Of a stretch of 64,000 nt of DNA, positions 43,968-52,529 are shown piece by piece. Origin of the DNA: Flavimaricola sp. (lineage in GTDB: Bacteria; Pseudomonadota; Alphaproteobacteria; Rhodobacterales; Rhodobacteraceae); assembly GCA_020629175.1 (NCBI GenBank), contig JAHDDU010000009.1, positions 1 through 64,000 of the forward strand, given 5' to 3'. Positions within the stretch are counted from its first letter, which is position 1, and every line of letters starts with the position of its first letter. The notes under the pieces are model-generated. The model was not told the DNA's origin. It saw nothing but the letters and a program-made list of their open reading frames with translations, and searched no databases. The position numbers were made by a program, and so were the translations under genes.

Positions 43968-45273
43968 GGCCGCGCTGACCCACCGGCGGGTGGTGTCGAT
44001 TGCGTTTCCCATCGTTTTGGCGAATGCCACCGTTCCTCTGTTGGGGTTGGTCGACACCGGCGTGGTGGGCCAGATCGGAGAGGCAGCACCCATCGGCGCA
44101 GTGGGCATTGGCGCGATTATCCTGACGGCGGCCTATTGGATCTTTGGGTTCTTGAGAATGGGCACCACAGGCCTGGCCGCGCAGGCGCTCGGGGCGGGCG
44201 AGAAGGCTGAGGTTGCGGCCCTTCTTGCGCGGGGTCTGCTGATCGGGGCGGGCGCCGGAGCTATCATGATCCTGTTTCAGGTTCCGATTATGGCCTTTGG
44301 CTTTTGGGCGTCACCCGCGAGCACAGAGGTCGAGGAGCTGGCCCGCGGCTATATGCAGATCCGTCTGTGGTCTGCGCCCGCGGCAATTTCGCTTTATGCC
44401 ATCACCGGCTGGCTGATTGCGCAGGAAAGGACACGGGCGGTCCTGTTGCTGCAGCTTTGGATGAACGGCGTGAACATTCTGCTCGATCTGTGGTTCGTTC
44501 TGGGGCTGGGATGGGGTGTAAACGGCGTAGCATTTGCGACGTTCCTTGCCGAATGGAGTGGCTTGGCGCTGGGGCTCTGGCTTTGTCGAGGTGCGTTTCG
44601 GGGGCCAAGCTGGCGCGATCCTGCGCTCATTTTTGCGCGAGATCGATTGCGCCGGATGATTGCGGTGAACGGCGACATCATGATCCGGTCGGTACTTCTG
44701 CAAGCGATCTTTGTCTCTTTTCTGTTCTGGAGTGGGGGCCTCGGCGACGTGCCCTTGGCAGCCAATCAAATCCTGATCCAGTTTCTCGGATTTACTGCCC
44801 ATGCGCTCGACGGCTTTGCTTTTGCCGCTGAGGCGTTGGTGGGGCAGGCGGTGGGCGCGCGGGCGGCGCAGGCCTTTCGCCGCTCCGTTTGGCTGGCGAG
44901 CCTTTGGGGTGGTGTCGTGTGCGTTGCTCTTGCCTTGGCCTTTTGGCTCTGTGGCAGCTGGGTCGTGGCCGTCATGGCCAAATCGGTGGAGGTGCAGGCC
45001 GAAGCGGCGCGCTACCTACCTTGGATGGTGGCCGCCCCCTTGGTGGGCTGTGCAGCTTGGATGCTGGATGGCGTCTTCATCGGCGCCACCCGCACCCGCG
45101 ATATGCGCAACATGATGATCGTCTCTGCGGCTGTCTATTTCTCAGTCGTTTGGCCGCTGATCTGGAGCTTTGGGAACCACGGTCTGTGGATGGCCATGCT
45201 GATCAGCTTTGTCGTGCGCGGGGCGACGCTGGCATGGCGCTTCCCGACGCTTGAGCGCAGCATCGCCGACTGA
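43960..45273 (+). CDS. MATE family efflux transporter
   Basis: 437 residues with twelve predicted helices and the two-fold MATE repeat (VVSIAFPIVLANATVPLLGLV in helix 1, RMIAVNGDIMIRSVLLQAIF in the second half). DinF-branch MATE proteins export drugs or metabolites using sodium or proton gradients. Co-transcribed with two thioesterases, so it might export a product such as an organic acid, but that is inference. Its stop touches that of the convergent pyrD. Confidence 0.88.
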   Translation: MAEAALTHRRVVSIAFPIVLANATVPLLGLVDTGVVGQIGEAAPIGAVGIGAIILTAAYWIFGFLRMGTTGLAAQALGAGEKAEVAALLARGLLIGAGAGAIMILFQVPIMAFGFWASPASTEVEELARGYMQIRLWSAPAAISLYAITGWLIAQERTRAVLLLQLWMNGVNILLDLWFVLGLGWGVNGVAFATFLAEWSGLALGLWLCRGAFRGPSWRDPALIFARDRLRRMIAVNGDIMIRSVLLQAIFVSFLFWSGGLGDVPLAANQILIQFLGFTAHALDGFAFAAEALVGQAVGARAAQAFRRSVWLASLWGGVVCVALALAFWLCGSWVVAVMAKSVEVQAEAARYLPWMVAAPLVGCAAWMLDGVFIGATRTRDMRNMMIVSAAVYFSVVWPLIWSFGNHGLWMAMLISFVVRGATLAWRFPTLERSIAD

Positions 45274-46320
45274 TCAGAGCCAGCGATCACGTTCCGTGCC
45301 CACCGCATCTGCCACATTGGCAAAACCATCTCGGGCGAGCAGAGCGTCCAGCCCGTGCAAAATGTCCGAGGCCAGCGACACGCCGCCATAGACCAACCCA
45401 GTGTACAATTGGACGGCCGACGCGCCCGCGCGGATTTTGGCATAGGCCTGCTCAGCTGAGGCCACCCCACCCACGCCTATCAGAGGCAGATCAGTCAACG
45501 TCGACATCTTGGCCAGAACGCGGGTGGCTTTTTCAAACAGCGGCTGGCCTGAAAGCCCGCCCGCTTCGTCCTTGTGCGGGCTTTGCAGGCCCTCGCGGTC
45601 CAACGTTGTGTTGGTCGTGATGATCCCGGCAAGGCCCGCGTCCGTCGCCACTTTGGCCACATCGGCGAGGTCCGCGTCCGTCAAGTCCGGTGCAATCTTC
45701 AGAAAGATCGGAATGTCGATGCCAGCGTTGGCCTCATTCACCCCGGCAAGCAGAGAGGCCAGCGCCTCTGGCCCCTGCAAATCCCGCAGCTTTTCGGTGT
45801 TGGGAGAAGAAACATTGACGGTCGCGAAATCCACATGCGGGCCACAGGTGCGCAGGACGATCGCAAAGTCCGCAGCACGGTCTTCGCTGTCTTTGTTCGC
45901 GCCGAGGTTGAGGCCGGTGATCATGCCCTTGGGCCGGCGCGCCAGACGCCCGGCAATCAGCGCCATCCCGTCGTTGTTAAAGCCGAACCGATTGATTGCC
46001 GCCTGATCTTCGGTCAAGCGGAACAGGCGGGGCTTGGGATTACCCGGCTGCGGGCGCGGCGTAGCGGCGCCTACCTCAACAAAGCCGAAAGCTGTCCGTG
46101 ACAGCGGTTTGAGGCACATAGCGTTCTTGTCAAAACCGGCCGCGATCCCCAGCGGGTTCGGTAAATCCAACCCGGCGACGGTGGTTCTCAACCGGGGTGT
46201 TGCCATTGGCCCGCCGCGTGGGCCAAATCCGAAGCGAAGTGCCTGCAGCGCCAATCCATGCGCCGTCTCAGGGTCCATCTGGCGCAGACCGCGCAGACCC
46301 GCCTGTTCTAGCGCCCTCAT
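45274..46320 (-). CDS. pyrD: Dihydroorotate dehydrogenase (quinone), class 2
   Basis: 348 residues. Class 2 features: an N-terminal helical membrane-association region, FMN-binding [32 protein letters not shown], and the catalytic serine in [17 protein letters not shown]. It oxidises dihydroorotate to orotate with reduction of quinone, step four of pyrimidine synthesis. The ATG overlaps the DUF952 stop by 4 bases. Confidence 0.95.
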   Translation of the reverse strand: MRALEQAGLRGLRQMDPETAHGLALQALRFGFGPRGGPMATPRLRTTVAGLDLPNPLGIAAGFDKNAMCLKPLSRTAFGFVEVGAATPRPQPGNPKPRLFRLTEDQAAINRFGFNNDGMALIAGRLARRPKGMITGLNLGANKDSEDRAADFAIVLRTCGPHVDFATVNVSSPNTEKLRDLQGPEALASLLAGVNEANAGIDIPIFLKIAPDLTDADLADVAKVATDAGLAGIITTNTTLDREGLQSPHKDEAGGLSGQPLFEKATRVLAKMSTLTDLPLIGVGGVASAEQAYAKIRAGASAVQLYTGLVYGGVSLASDILHGLDALLARDGFANVADAVGTERDRWL

Positions 46321-46652
46321 GTCAGCTCAGGAAAAATGTGCTGCCCGTCGACCAACTCAAGCTCTTTGGTCCACGCCACATCTTCCATGCGGAACATGCG
46401 GAACAAGTGCGGAAACAGATCGCCCCCGCGCGACGGCTCCCACTTCAACGCATCGCCTAGTGGATCAGAAGGCACGGCCAGAAGCATCAGCCCTTCGACA
46501 TCGGCAAAGTACAGCTCTGCCGTCTTTTCCACCTGTGCCGCGGTCGAGAAATGGACATAGCCGTCCTCGACATCAATTGGCGCGCCGGTTGTCTCACCGG
46601 ACGATTGCATCTGCTCCCATTCGGAAGGGCGAAAGAGCTTGTAAATCATCAT
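46317..46652 (-). CDS. DUF952 protein
   Basis: 111 residues. Family motifs [33 protein letters not shown] and [19 protein letters not shown] match DUF952, a small cytoplasmic domain of unknown biochemical role that is often upstream of pyrD in alphaproteobacteria, as here. The two genes overlap by 4 bases. Confidence 0.86.
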   Translation of the reverse strand: MMIYKLFRPSEWEQMQSSGETTGAPIDVEDGYVHFSTAAQVEKTAELYFADVEGLMLLAVPSDPLGDALKWEPSRGGDLFPHLFRMFRMEDVAWTKELELVDGQHIFPELT

Positions 46653-46798
46653 GCCCTTTCATGCGCAGCCGCAAGGATCGCGTCAACCGTCACATAGCCG
46701 TTTCTTTTTGCCCTTACGGCATTGGGCGGGTTTGGCCTTTGACTCTTCGCAAACAGAGGCTCAGTCTGACGGCATAACGAACAACAGGGGATCTATTG

Positions 46799-48367
46799 AT
46801 GATGTCACGCTTCCTACTTTCATCCTGCGCTTTGGCGCTGACCGCGAGCGCTGCTGCGGCGGACTACACATTGCATGTTATTCATATCAACGATCTGCAC
46901 AGCCGGGTCGAGCCCATCAACCGTTTCGACTCGACCTGTAATGCCGAAGACAACGCGGCAGGCGAGTGCTTTGGCGGCTATGCCCGCGTCATCACCAAAA
47001 TCAATGAACTGCGCGAGCAGTTGGCAGGCGAGAACGTCATCGTTCTGGATGCTGGAGACCAGTATCAGGGCAGCCTGATGTACACGACCTACAAGGGCGC
47101 GGTAGAGGCCGAGTTTGCCGAGATCGTGGGCTTTGACGCAATGGCTGTGGGTAACCACGAGTTTGATGACGGCGATCAGGGTCTGCGCGATCTGACAGAT
47201 GGTGTCTCTTTCCCCGTCATCTCGGGCAACATCGATGTGTCTCAGTCCAACATTCTCGCAGGGCAGGTCGACAATCACGTCGTGCTTGAGGTGGGTGGCA
47301 AACGCATCGGTATCATCTCGGCCCTCGCGGCGGACACAGTTGAAACCTCCAGCCCCTCTGATGCCGTGATCTTTTCAAATGAGATCGAGAGCCTTCAGGC
47401 CGATGTTGCCGCCCTGCAGGCGGATGGCGTCGACATGATCATCGCGCTGAACCACGTTGGCGTCACGATGGACATGGAAATCGCCGAGGCGGTTGACGGC
47501 ATTGACGCGGTGGTCGGCGGTCACTCCCACACGCTGATGTCGAACACTGTCGAAGGGGCGATGGCCTATCCGACAATGGTGGGTGATGTGCCGGTTGTGC
47601 AGGCCTATGCCTATTCGAAATACGTTGGACATCTGACGCTGACCTTTGACGATGCAGGCAACGTGACAGCCGCCAGCGGCGACACGATTTTGCTTGATGC
47701 CAGCGTGGCAGAGGATGAAGCCGCTGTGGCCCGCATCGCCGAGCTGGCTGGTCCCATCGAAGAGATGAAGACCGAGGTGGTTGGGTCTGCAGCCGAGCCG
47801 ATTGAAGGGGATCGTTCGGTGTGCCGCGCTGTTGAGTGTGCCATGGGCAACCTCGTCGCCGACGCCATGCTTGACCGTGTTGCCGATCAGGGTGTCCAGT
47901 TCGCCATCCAAAACGGCGGTGGCCTGCGTGCCTCCATCGACGGAGGCGAGATCACGATGGGCGAAGTGCTGACCGTTCTGCCGTTCCAGAACACGCTGGC
48001 GACATTCGAAGTATCGGGTGCTGACGTGCTGGCGGCGCTTGAGAATGGCGTCAGCCAGGTCGCTGATGGTGCTGGCCGGTTCCCACAAGTCGCAGGCATG
48101 ACTTTTGCCGTCGATTTGGGCGCCGAACCCGGCAGCCGTATCAGCGATGTGATGATCGCGGGTGCCGCACTGGACGAAGGCGCGACCTACCTTGCCGTCA
48201 CGAACAACTATGTCCGCAACGGCGGCGACGGCTACTCGATGTTCGAGGACGCGGCCAACGCCTATGACTTTGGCCCCGGGCTGGAACGTGTCGTAGCCGA
48301 CTACCTTGTCGCCCAAGGTGGAGCTTACCAGCCCTACACTGACGGACGAATTTCCGTCAGCGAGTAA
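46799..48367 (+). CDS. ushA: Periplasmic bifunctional 5'-nucleotidase / UDP-sugar hydrolase
   Basis: 522 residues. Signal peptide to about residue 22 (LLSSCALALTASAAAA). The metallophosphatase domain has VIHINDLHSRVEP, DAGDQYQGS, GNHEFDDG and VGGHSHT; the C-terminal nucleotide-binding domain has NGGGLRASIDGGEITMGE and NNYVRNGGDGYSMFE. It dephosphorylates extracellular nucleotides to nucleosides for uptake, which fits the salvage operon at 25.8-30.7 kb. AGGGG lies nine bases before ATG 46799. A strong terminator follows. The gene symbol is by family; the exact specificity is not shown. Confidence 0.9.
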   Translation: MMSRFLLSSCALALTASAAAADYTLHVIHINDLHSRVEPINRFDSTCNAEDNAAGECFGGYARVITKINELREQLAGENVIVLDAGDQYQGSLMYTTYKGAVEAEFAEIVGFDAMAVGNHEFDDGDQGLRDLTDGVSFPVISGNIDVSQSNILAGQVDNHVVLEVGGKRIGIISALAADTVETSSPSDAVIFSNEIESLQADVAALQADGVDMIIALNHVGVTMDMEIAEAVDGIDAVVGGHSHTLMSNTVEGAMAYPTMVGDVPVVQAYAYSKYVGHLTLTFDDAGNVTAASGDTILLDASVAEDEAAVARIAELAGPIEEMKTEVVGSAAEPIEGDRSVCRAVECAMGNLVADAMLDRVADQGVQFAIQNGGGLRASIDGGEITMGEVLTVLPFQNTLATFEVSGADVLAALENGVSQVADGAGRFPQVAGMTFAVDLGAEPGSRISDVMIAGAALDEGATYLAVTNNYVRNGGDGYSMFEDAANAYDFGPGLERVVADYLVAQGGAYQPYTDGRISVSE

Positions 48368-48389
48368 GCTGGTTGCCAGTCACGTTAGG

Positions 48390-48418
48390 AAGGGTCGCCC
48401 AAGGGCGGCCCTTTTTTA
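48390..48418 (+). terminator. Rho-independent terminator after the 5'-nucleotidase gene
   Basis: A GC-rich stem AAGGGTCGC / GCGGCCCTT with one wobble pair and a 6-base loop, followed by TTTTTT. It lies 22 bases after the stop. Confidence 0.85.
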
Positions 48419-48769
48419 GTTTGTGATGTCTGTGCAGCGCTCCAGACGCCAATCATAACCGCCGCGCAGATTGAGATCTTCGCCCGTGAAATGCACGACG
48501 ATCTGATTGTCCGGCGAAGGCTCTCCTTCGGCGTTGCAACGCACAAGGTTCAGCTGCAGCGCGCCTTCGGGCAAGCCGACAACGCTGTCCAGAGCGCAGC
48601 CCGTTTCGCCCAGGTTCACGCGATCCTCCATCATGCTGACGATGAATTCCTGTCCAATGCATTGTGATTGGGGGGAGTAGTGGCCCACAAACCGGTCCAG
48701 ATAGTCCGCCATCGGATCAGCGGCGGCGGGAGCGGCGAGGAGGGTCAGAAGGGGGAGAAGGCGGTTCAT
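48416..48769 (-). CDS. Small exported protein, family not recognised
   Basis: 117 residues with a signal peptide (LLPLLTLLAAPAAA, to about residue 17). The mature part has four cysteines (SQCIGQ, GCALDS, VRCNAE, ERCTDI), suggesting two disulphides, and is rich in short beta strands (LQLNLVRC, QIVVHFTGEDLNL). It ends inside the terminator of the convergent nucleotidase. Family unknown. Confidence 0.65.
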   Translation of the reverse strand: MNRLLPLLTLLAAPAAADPMADYLDRFVGHYSPQSQCIGQEFIVSMMEDRVNLGETGCALDSVVGLPEGALQLNLVRCNAEGEPSPDNQIVVHFTGEDLNLRGGYDWRLERCTDITN

Positions 48770-48844
48770 GGCATAGGTCCTTTGGCAAACGAGTGAGAGT
48801 TTGACGTGCTGGCAATGCCAATACTTGGGGCATACACTAAGTCA

Positions 48845-49528
48845 ATGTGCGGACGAATGGCGATTACCCTTCCTCATGATGCGATGGCGCAAATGTTTGC
48901 TGCCGCGCCCGACAACGATTTGCCGGACGTCCCGAATTTCAACGTGTGCCCCACGGTGCACGTCCACACTGTGACATCTGCTGAAGGGACACGGCGGCTG
49001 CGCCCGATGCGCTGGGGCTTTATCCCGCATTGGTACAAGTCGCCCACCGACGGCCCGTTGTTGATCAACGCCAGAAGCGAGACGATTGCCGACAAACCTG
49101 CATTTGGCGCTGCCGCGCGTCAGCGGCGATGTCTGATCCCAACGAGCGGGTTTTATGAATGGACGGTGACGCCAGACAAAACGCGTCTGCCTTGGTACAT
49201 CACGCGCGCGGATGCAGCGCCCATGGTGTTCGCCGGGATCTGGCAAGAATGGACAGCGCCCGGAACGGAAGACGTTCTCACAACCTGCGCCATTGTCACG
49301 ACCGCGGCCAATCCGGTCATGGGACAAATCCACAAGCGGATGCCAGTGGTGCTCGAACCGGACGAATGGCCGCTGTGGCTGGGCGAGGCGGGCAAAGGCG
49401 CGGCACGGCTGATGGATGCCGCGGACGAGGATGCCTTGAAATTCCACCGGGTTGATCGTGCCGTGAATTCCAACCGTGCCGAAGGACCGATGTTGATTGA
49501 ACCGATTGAGTCCGAAGACGCTGGTTAG
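48845..49528 (+). CDS. SOS response-associated peptidase (SRAP, YedK/HMCES type)
   Basis: 227 residues from ATG 48845, fixed by the required Cys2 after Met removal. SRAP residues: NARSE at 75-79, GFYEW with Glu105, and the histidine in QIHKRMPVVL. It binds single-stranded DNA and forms a covalent link to abasic sites through Cys2, shielding them. Despite the family name I see no GTTC-N7-GTTC LexA box in the 75 bases upstream. Confidence 0.92.
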   Translation: MCGRMAITLPHDAMAQMFAAAPDNDLPDVPNFNVCPTVHVHTVTSAEGTRRLRPMRWGFIPHWYKSPTDGPLLINARSETIADKPAFGAAARQRRCLIPTSGFYEWTVTPDKTRLPWYITRADAAPMVFAGIWQEWTAPGTEDVLTTCAIVTTAANPVMGQIHKRMPVVLEPDEWPLWLGEAGKGAARLMDAADEDALKFHRVDRAVNSNRAEGPMLIEPIESEDAG

Positions 49529-49573
49529 CGGCTTGACGATCTGGTGGACGTGTCCTAGGCAGAGGGCGGTCTT

Positions 49574-49647
49574 GCGGGCGTTGTGTAATGGTAAGACCTC
49601 AGCCTTCCAAGCTGATGATACGGGTTCGATTCCCGTCGCCCGCTCCA
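49574..49647 (+). tRNA. tRNA-Gly (TCC)
   Basis: A complete 74-base cloverleaf with encoded CCA: acceptor GCGGGCG/CGCCCGC, anticodon loop CTTCCAA (anticodon TCC), T-loop GGTTCGATTCC. It lies between the SRAP gene and the convergent response-regulator gene. Confidence 0.96.
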
Positions 49648-49654
49648 CCTCTCC

Positions 49655-50371
49655 TCAAAATGCTGATGTCGATGCCAGGCGCTCTTGCACGAGCGATGAG
49701 AGGGCGGCGATGTGGGCATGAATGTCAGATGCTTCCGCCTGCGCGGCTGCTATGTGGTTAACCGCGTCTTCAAGGTCTGTGTCACCGGCGCTGATGGCGA
49801 TGCCGCCTAGAAACGTCTGCGCGTAGTCCAATGTATCCCGGCCTGATTGGGCGGAGAGGACATTGGCCACATGTTCAAGATCGTCGCGAAACGCGATGCT
49901 GTCGGGAAAAATGCGCTCATCATGGACGACCCGCGGGCCGGGGGGCTGTCTGTCCGCGGGGAGGTGCTGCAAAACGGCCGCCTGAAATTCGGCCAAACGG
50001 TCTACAGGTTTGCCCAGAAAGCCGTCGGCACCAGCGGCCATCGCGGCATGCTCAAGGCTGGTATCGCCACTGGTGGCAAGCAGGATGTCAATCCGGGGGG
50101 TCGCCGCGTTCAATTCATCGATCAGGGCCAGCCCATTGCCGTCCGGCAGACCCAGATCAATGATCGCCGCTATTGGCATGTAAATGCGCAAATGTTTGCG
50201 TGCGGCGTCAATACTGTCAGCTCGCCGGATCCGCGCACCGGAGCGAAGGCACATCAGCCGAAACGCCTCCGATGCATAGCGGCTATCCTCGACCAGCAGA
50301 ACAGTGAGGCCAAGAAGCGGGCGCGCCGCGGTTGGTGGCCGCGCGCGAATAAAGTCGTCCAGCGTATCCAT
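49655..50371 (-). CDS. Response regulator with undefined helical C-terminal domain
   Basis: 238 residues from ATG 50371 (AGGGGAAC before it). The receiver domain (residues about 22-140) is complete: acidic pair Glu28-Asp29 in LLVEDS, phosphoacceptor Asp72 in AIIDLGLPDGNG, Thr100-Ser101 and Lys121 in FLGKPVD. The C-terminal 95 residues are helical (DLEHVANVLSAQ, LEDAVNHIAAAQ) and match no DNA-binding or enzymatic output domain I know. No histidine kinase is adjacent. It may act by protein contact. Confidence 0.82.
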   Translation of the reverse strand: MDTLDDFIRARPPTAARPLLGLTVLLVEDSRYASEAFRLMCLRSGARIRRADSIDAARKHLRIYMPIAAIIDLGLPDGNGLALIDELNAATPRIDILLATSGDTSLEHAAMAAGADGFLGKPVDRLAEFQAAVLQHLPADRQPPGPRVVHDERIFPDSIAFRDDLEHVANVLSAQSGRDTLDYAQTFLGGIAISAGDTDLEDAVNHIAAAQAEASDIHAHIAALSSLVQERLASTSAF

Positions 50372-50518
50372 CCCAGTTCCCCTTTGGATCAGACCGACAG
50401 TTCTAAATTGCATAAAACTTGTGAAGGTTATCTTAACAGGTGTGGCGCATTGCCCCGCTGACTTGCGCCGCACCATCTCTCGCGACATAACCTGCGCGAA
50501 GAATGAAAGGATCGGGAC

Positions 50519-50923
50519 ATGATCGGACGATTGAATCACGTGGCCATTGCAGTGCCAGACCTTGAGGCGGCATCCGCTCAGTATCGCGACACGCTAGGCG
50601 CCAATGTCGGTGCACCCCAAGATGAGCCGGACCACGGCGTGACGGTCGTGTTCATCGAACTGCCAAACACCAAGATCGAACTGCTCTATCCCTTGGGTGA
50701 CGGCTCTCCGATCCAAGGTTTCCTCGACAAAAATCCATCCGGCGGCATTCATCACATGTGCTATGAGGTGGACGACATCATTGCGTCCCGTGACACACTT
50801 GTTGAAAAAGGGGCCCGCGTCCTGGGCACAGGCGAACCAAAGATCGGTGCCCATGGCAAGCCTGTTCTGTTCCTGCATCCCAAGGATTTCAACGGCTGCC
50901 TGATTGAGTTGGAGCAGGTATGA
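50519..50923 (+). CDS. mce: Methylmalonyl-CoA epimerase
   Basis: 134 residues, a VOC-fold enzyme: MIGRLNHVAIAVPDLEAASA, metal ligands in NHVAIAV, GGIHHMCYEVDDI and the C-terminal CLIELEQV. It interconverts the (R) and (S) epimers of methylmalonyl-CoA on the way from propionyl-CoA to succinyl-CoA, in line with prpE in this window. The following DUF1467 gene overlaps by 4 bases, a known alphaproteobacterial pairing. Confidence 0.93.
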   Translation: MIGRLNHVAIAVPDLEAASAQYRDTLGANVGAPQDEPDHGVTVVFIELPNTKIELLYPLGDGSPIQGFLDKNPSGGIHHMCYEVDDIIASRDTLVEKGARVLGTGEPKIGAHGKPVLFLHPKDFNGCLIELEQV

Positions 50924-51198
50924 GCATTACCGCCGCCGCCGTCCTGTTCGCTGTCATCTGGTTCATGACGTTCCTGATCGTCCTGCCACTGCGCCTGACA
51001 ACACAAGGCGACACCGGCGAAGTGGTTCCCGGCACCCATAAATCGGCGCCCGAGAATCCTCAGATTGGAAAACGGGCCAAGATCACCACGATCATCGCGG
51101 CAGTGCTCTGGGTCATCATCGGTGGCATCATCATCTCGGGTGTGATCTCGGTCCGCGACATCGACTGGTTCAATCAGATGTCGCCGATATCTGAGTGA
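50920..51198 (+). CDS. DUF1467 membrane protein
   Basis: 92 residues with two membrane helices (AAAVLFAVIWFMTFLIVLPL and ITTIIAAVLWVIIGGIIISG) around a short polar loop (GTHKSAPENPQIGKRAK). DUF1467 proteins are small inner-membrane proteins, usually next to mce; function unknown. Its last 25 bases overlap the end of the convergent EI24 gene. Confidence 0.88.
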   Translation: MSITAAAVLFAVIWFMTFLIVLPLRLTTQGDTGEVVPGTHKSAPENPQIGKRAKITTIIAAVLWVIIGGIIISGVISVRDIDWFNQMSPISE

Positions 51199-51881
51199 GC
51201 GGCCAGCCGGTGATAGAGGTGCGTGAAGGTCGCGGCCCCTAACACCGGGATCAGGAGATTGACGAAAGGAATGGTGAGCGGCAGCGCCATCAGGACGCCT
51301 GCCATCCAGATCTCACCATTATGTCGCTGGCGCAATGCTTTGGCCCCTGCGCGCCCCTCGCGGCGCATGGCGGCAATCTGAAAGTATTCGCGCCCCAGGA
51401 GATACCCGTTCAGGCCAAAGAAGATGAACGGGGTGGCCAGTGGCAGCATGGCATAGAGGAAAAGAGCCGCCACATTGGCAATAATGAGTGTCGCGCCAAA
51501 GCTCAGCGTGTCTTTGGCGGCATCCACCCAGCTGACCTTTGGCGGAACGGGAAGATGCGGATAGTGGCGGTCCTCAACGGCTTGGGCAATGTCATCGAGA
51601 AAGAGTGACGTCATGGCCGAGGCAACCGGGATCAGCAGGAACATCGACAATACGACGAGCAGGAACATCGATCCCCATGTGAAGAGATCGCCTAACCACG
51701 TGATGGGCCCGACTATTGGCAGTTCGATCGGCTCTGACGTGGCCCATTCGACCAGAGACAAGAACCCGGCATAGGCACCAAAAAGCAGCGCAATTGTCAG
51801 GCCGATGCCGAGGAACAAGACATTGCGGAATTTGGGGTCGTCCATTTGCCCGATGGCACGGAAGAAATCGTTAAAGATCAT
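51174..51881 (-). CDS. EI24-domain (CysZ-like) membrane protein
   Basis: 235 residues with four to six hydrophobic segments (VLFLGIGLTIALLFGAYAGF, MFLLVVLSMFLLIPVASAM, and others). It belongs to the EI24/CysZ family; CysZ is a sulfate transporter, but no cys genes are near, so sulfate transport is not supported here. The ATG overlaps the nitroreductase stop by 4 bases. Confidence 0.82.
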   Translation of the reverse strand: MIFNDFFRAIGQMDDPKFRNVLFLGIGLTIALLFGAYAGFLSLVEWATSEPIELPIVGPITWLGDLFTWGSMFLLVVLSMFLLIPVASAMTSLFLDDIAQAVEDRHYPHLPVPPKVSWVDAAKDTLSFGATLIIANVAALFLYAMLPLATPFIFFGLNGYLLGREYFQIAAMRREGRAGAKALRQRHNGEIWMAGVLMALPLTIPFVNLLIPVLGAATFTHLYHRLAAHSDIGDI

Positions 51882-52477
51882 GCGCTCAGCCAGGTTGTCA
51901 GCGCGGGCACCTGTGGTCTGGGCCGCTCGGGCGGAGGGGTTGTTTCCGTCCCGATGTGGATCAGGCCGGCGATGGTTTCGCCGTCTTTTAGGCCCATTCC
52001 ATCTGTGACGAAAACCGGATCGTGGCTGGCCCAGCCCGACAGCCAGTTGGCGCCCCAGCCTGAGGCCAGCGCGGCGTTCAACAGCGCAAGGCAGACCGCC
52101 CCAGCCGAATAGACCTGCTCAATCACTGGAACTTTGGCGTTTGCGTCAGGGCAGGACACGACTGCGATAGCAAGATCGGCGTTAGCGTATTGTGCGATGG
52201 CCTTGTCAATCTTGTCTGGCGCAATGTTCAGCGCGGCGGCCCGCTCGGGGATCATGCCCGCCAGACGCGCCAGCGCCGGTTTCTCCAACACGACAAAGCG
52301 CCAAGGTTCCAGCTTGCCGTGATCCGGTGTTCGCGCTGCGATTTCGAGCAGCGCCTCAATTTCAGGCCTGTCTGGGGTTGGGCCGGTCAATGTTTTAGCC
52401 GGGCGGGACCGGCGGCACCGCAAGAACTCCAGAACTTCGGGGTGAGGTGTGGCGGGGTTGATGGTGTGCGCGGTCAT
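51878..52477 (-). CDS. Nitroreductase family protein
   Basis: 199 residues from ATG 52477. The FMN-binding nitroreductase fold: CRRSRPAKTLTGPTPDR near the start, ARTPDHGKLEPWRFVVL and YSAGAVCLALLNAALASGWGA. It is closest to the YdjA-like branch of small nitroreductases. Substrate unknown. It follows kpsC by 52 bases and is translationally coupled to the EI24 gene. Confidence 0.85.
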   Translation of the reverse strand: MTAHTINPATPHPEVLEFLRCRRSRPAKTLTGPTPDRPEIEALLEIAARTPDHGKLEPWRFVVLEKPALARLAGMIPERAAALNIAPDKIDKAIAQYANADLAIAVVSCPDANAKVPVIEQVYSAGAVCLALLNAALASGWGANWLSGWASHDPVFVTDGMGLKDGETIAGLIHIGTETTPPPERPRPQVPALTTWLSA

Positions 52478-52529
52478 AGGCTGCCTTTGCGGTTGAGTGC
52501 CCTTGATGTCGGGGCTTGGCCGCGCGTCG

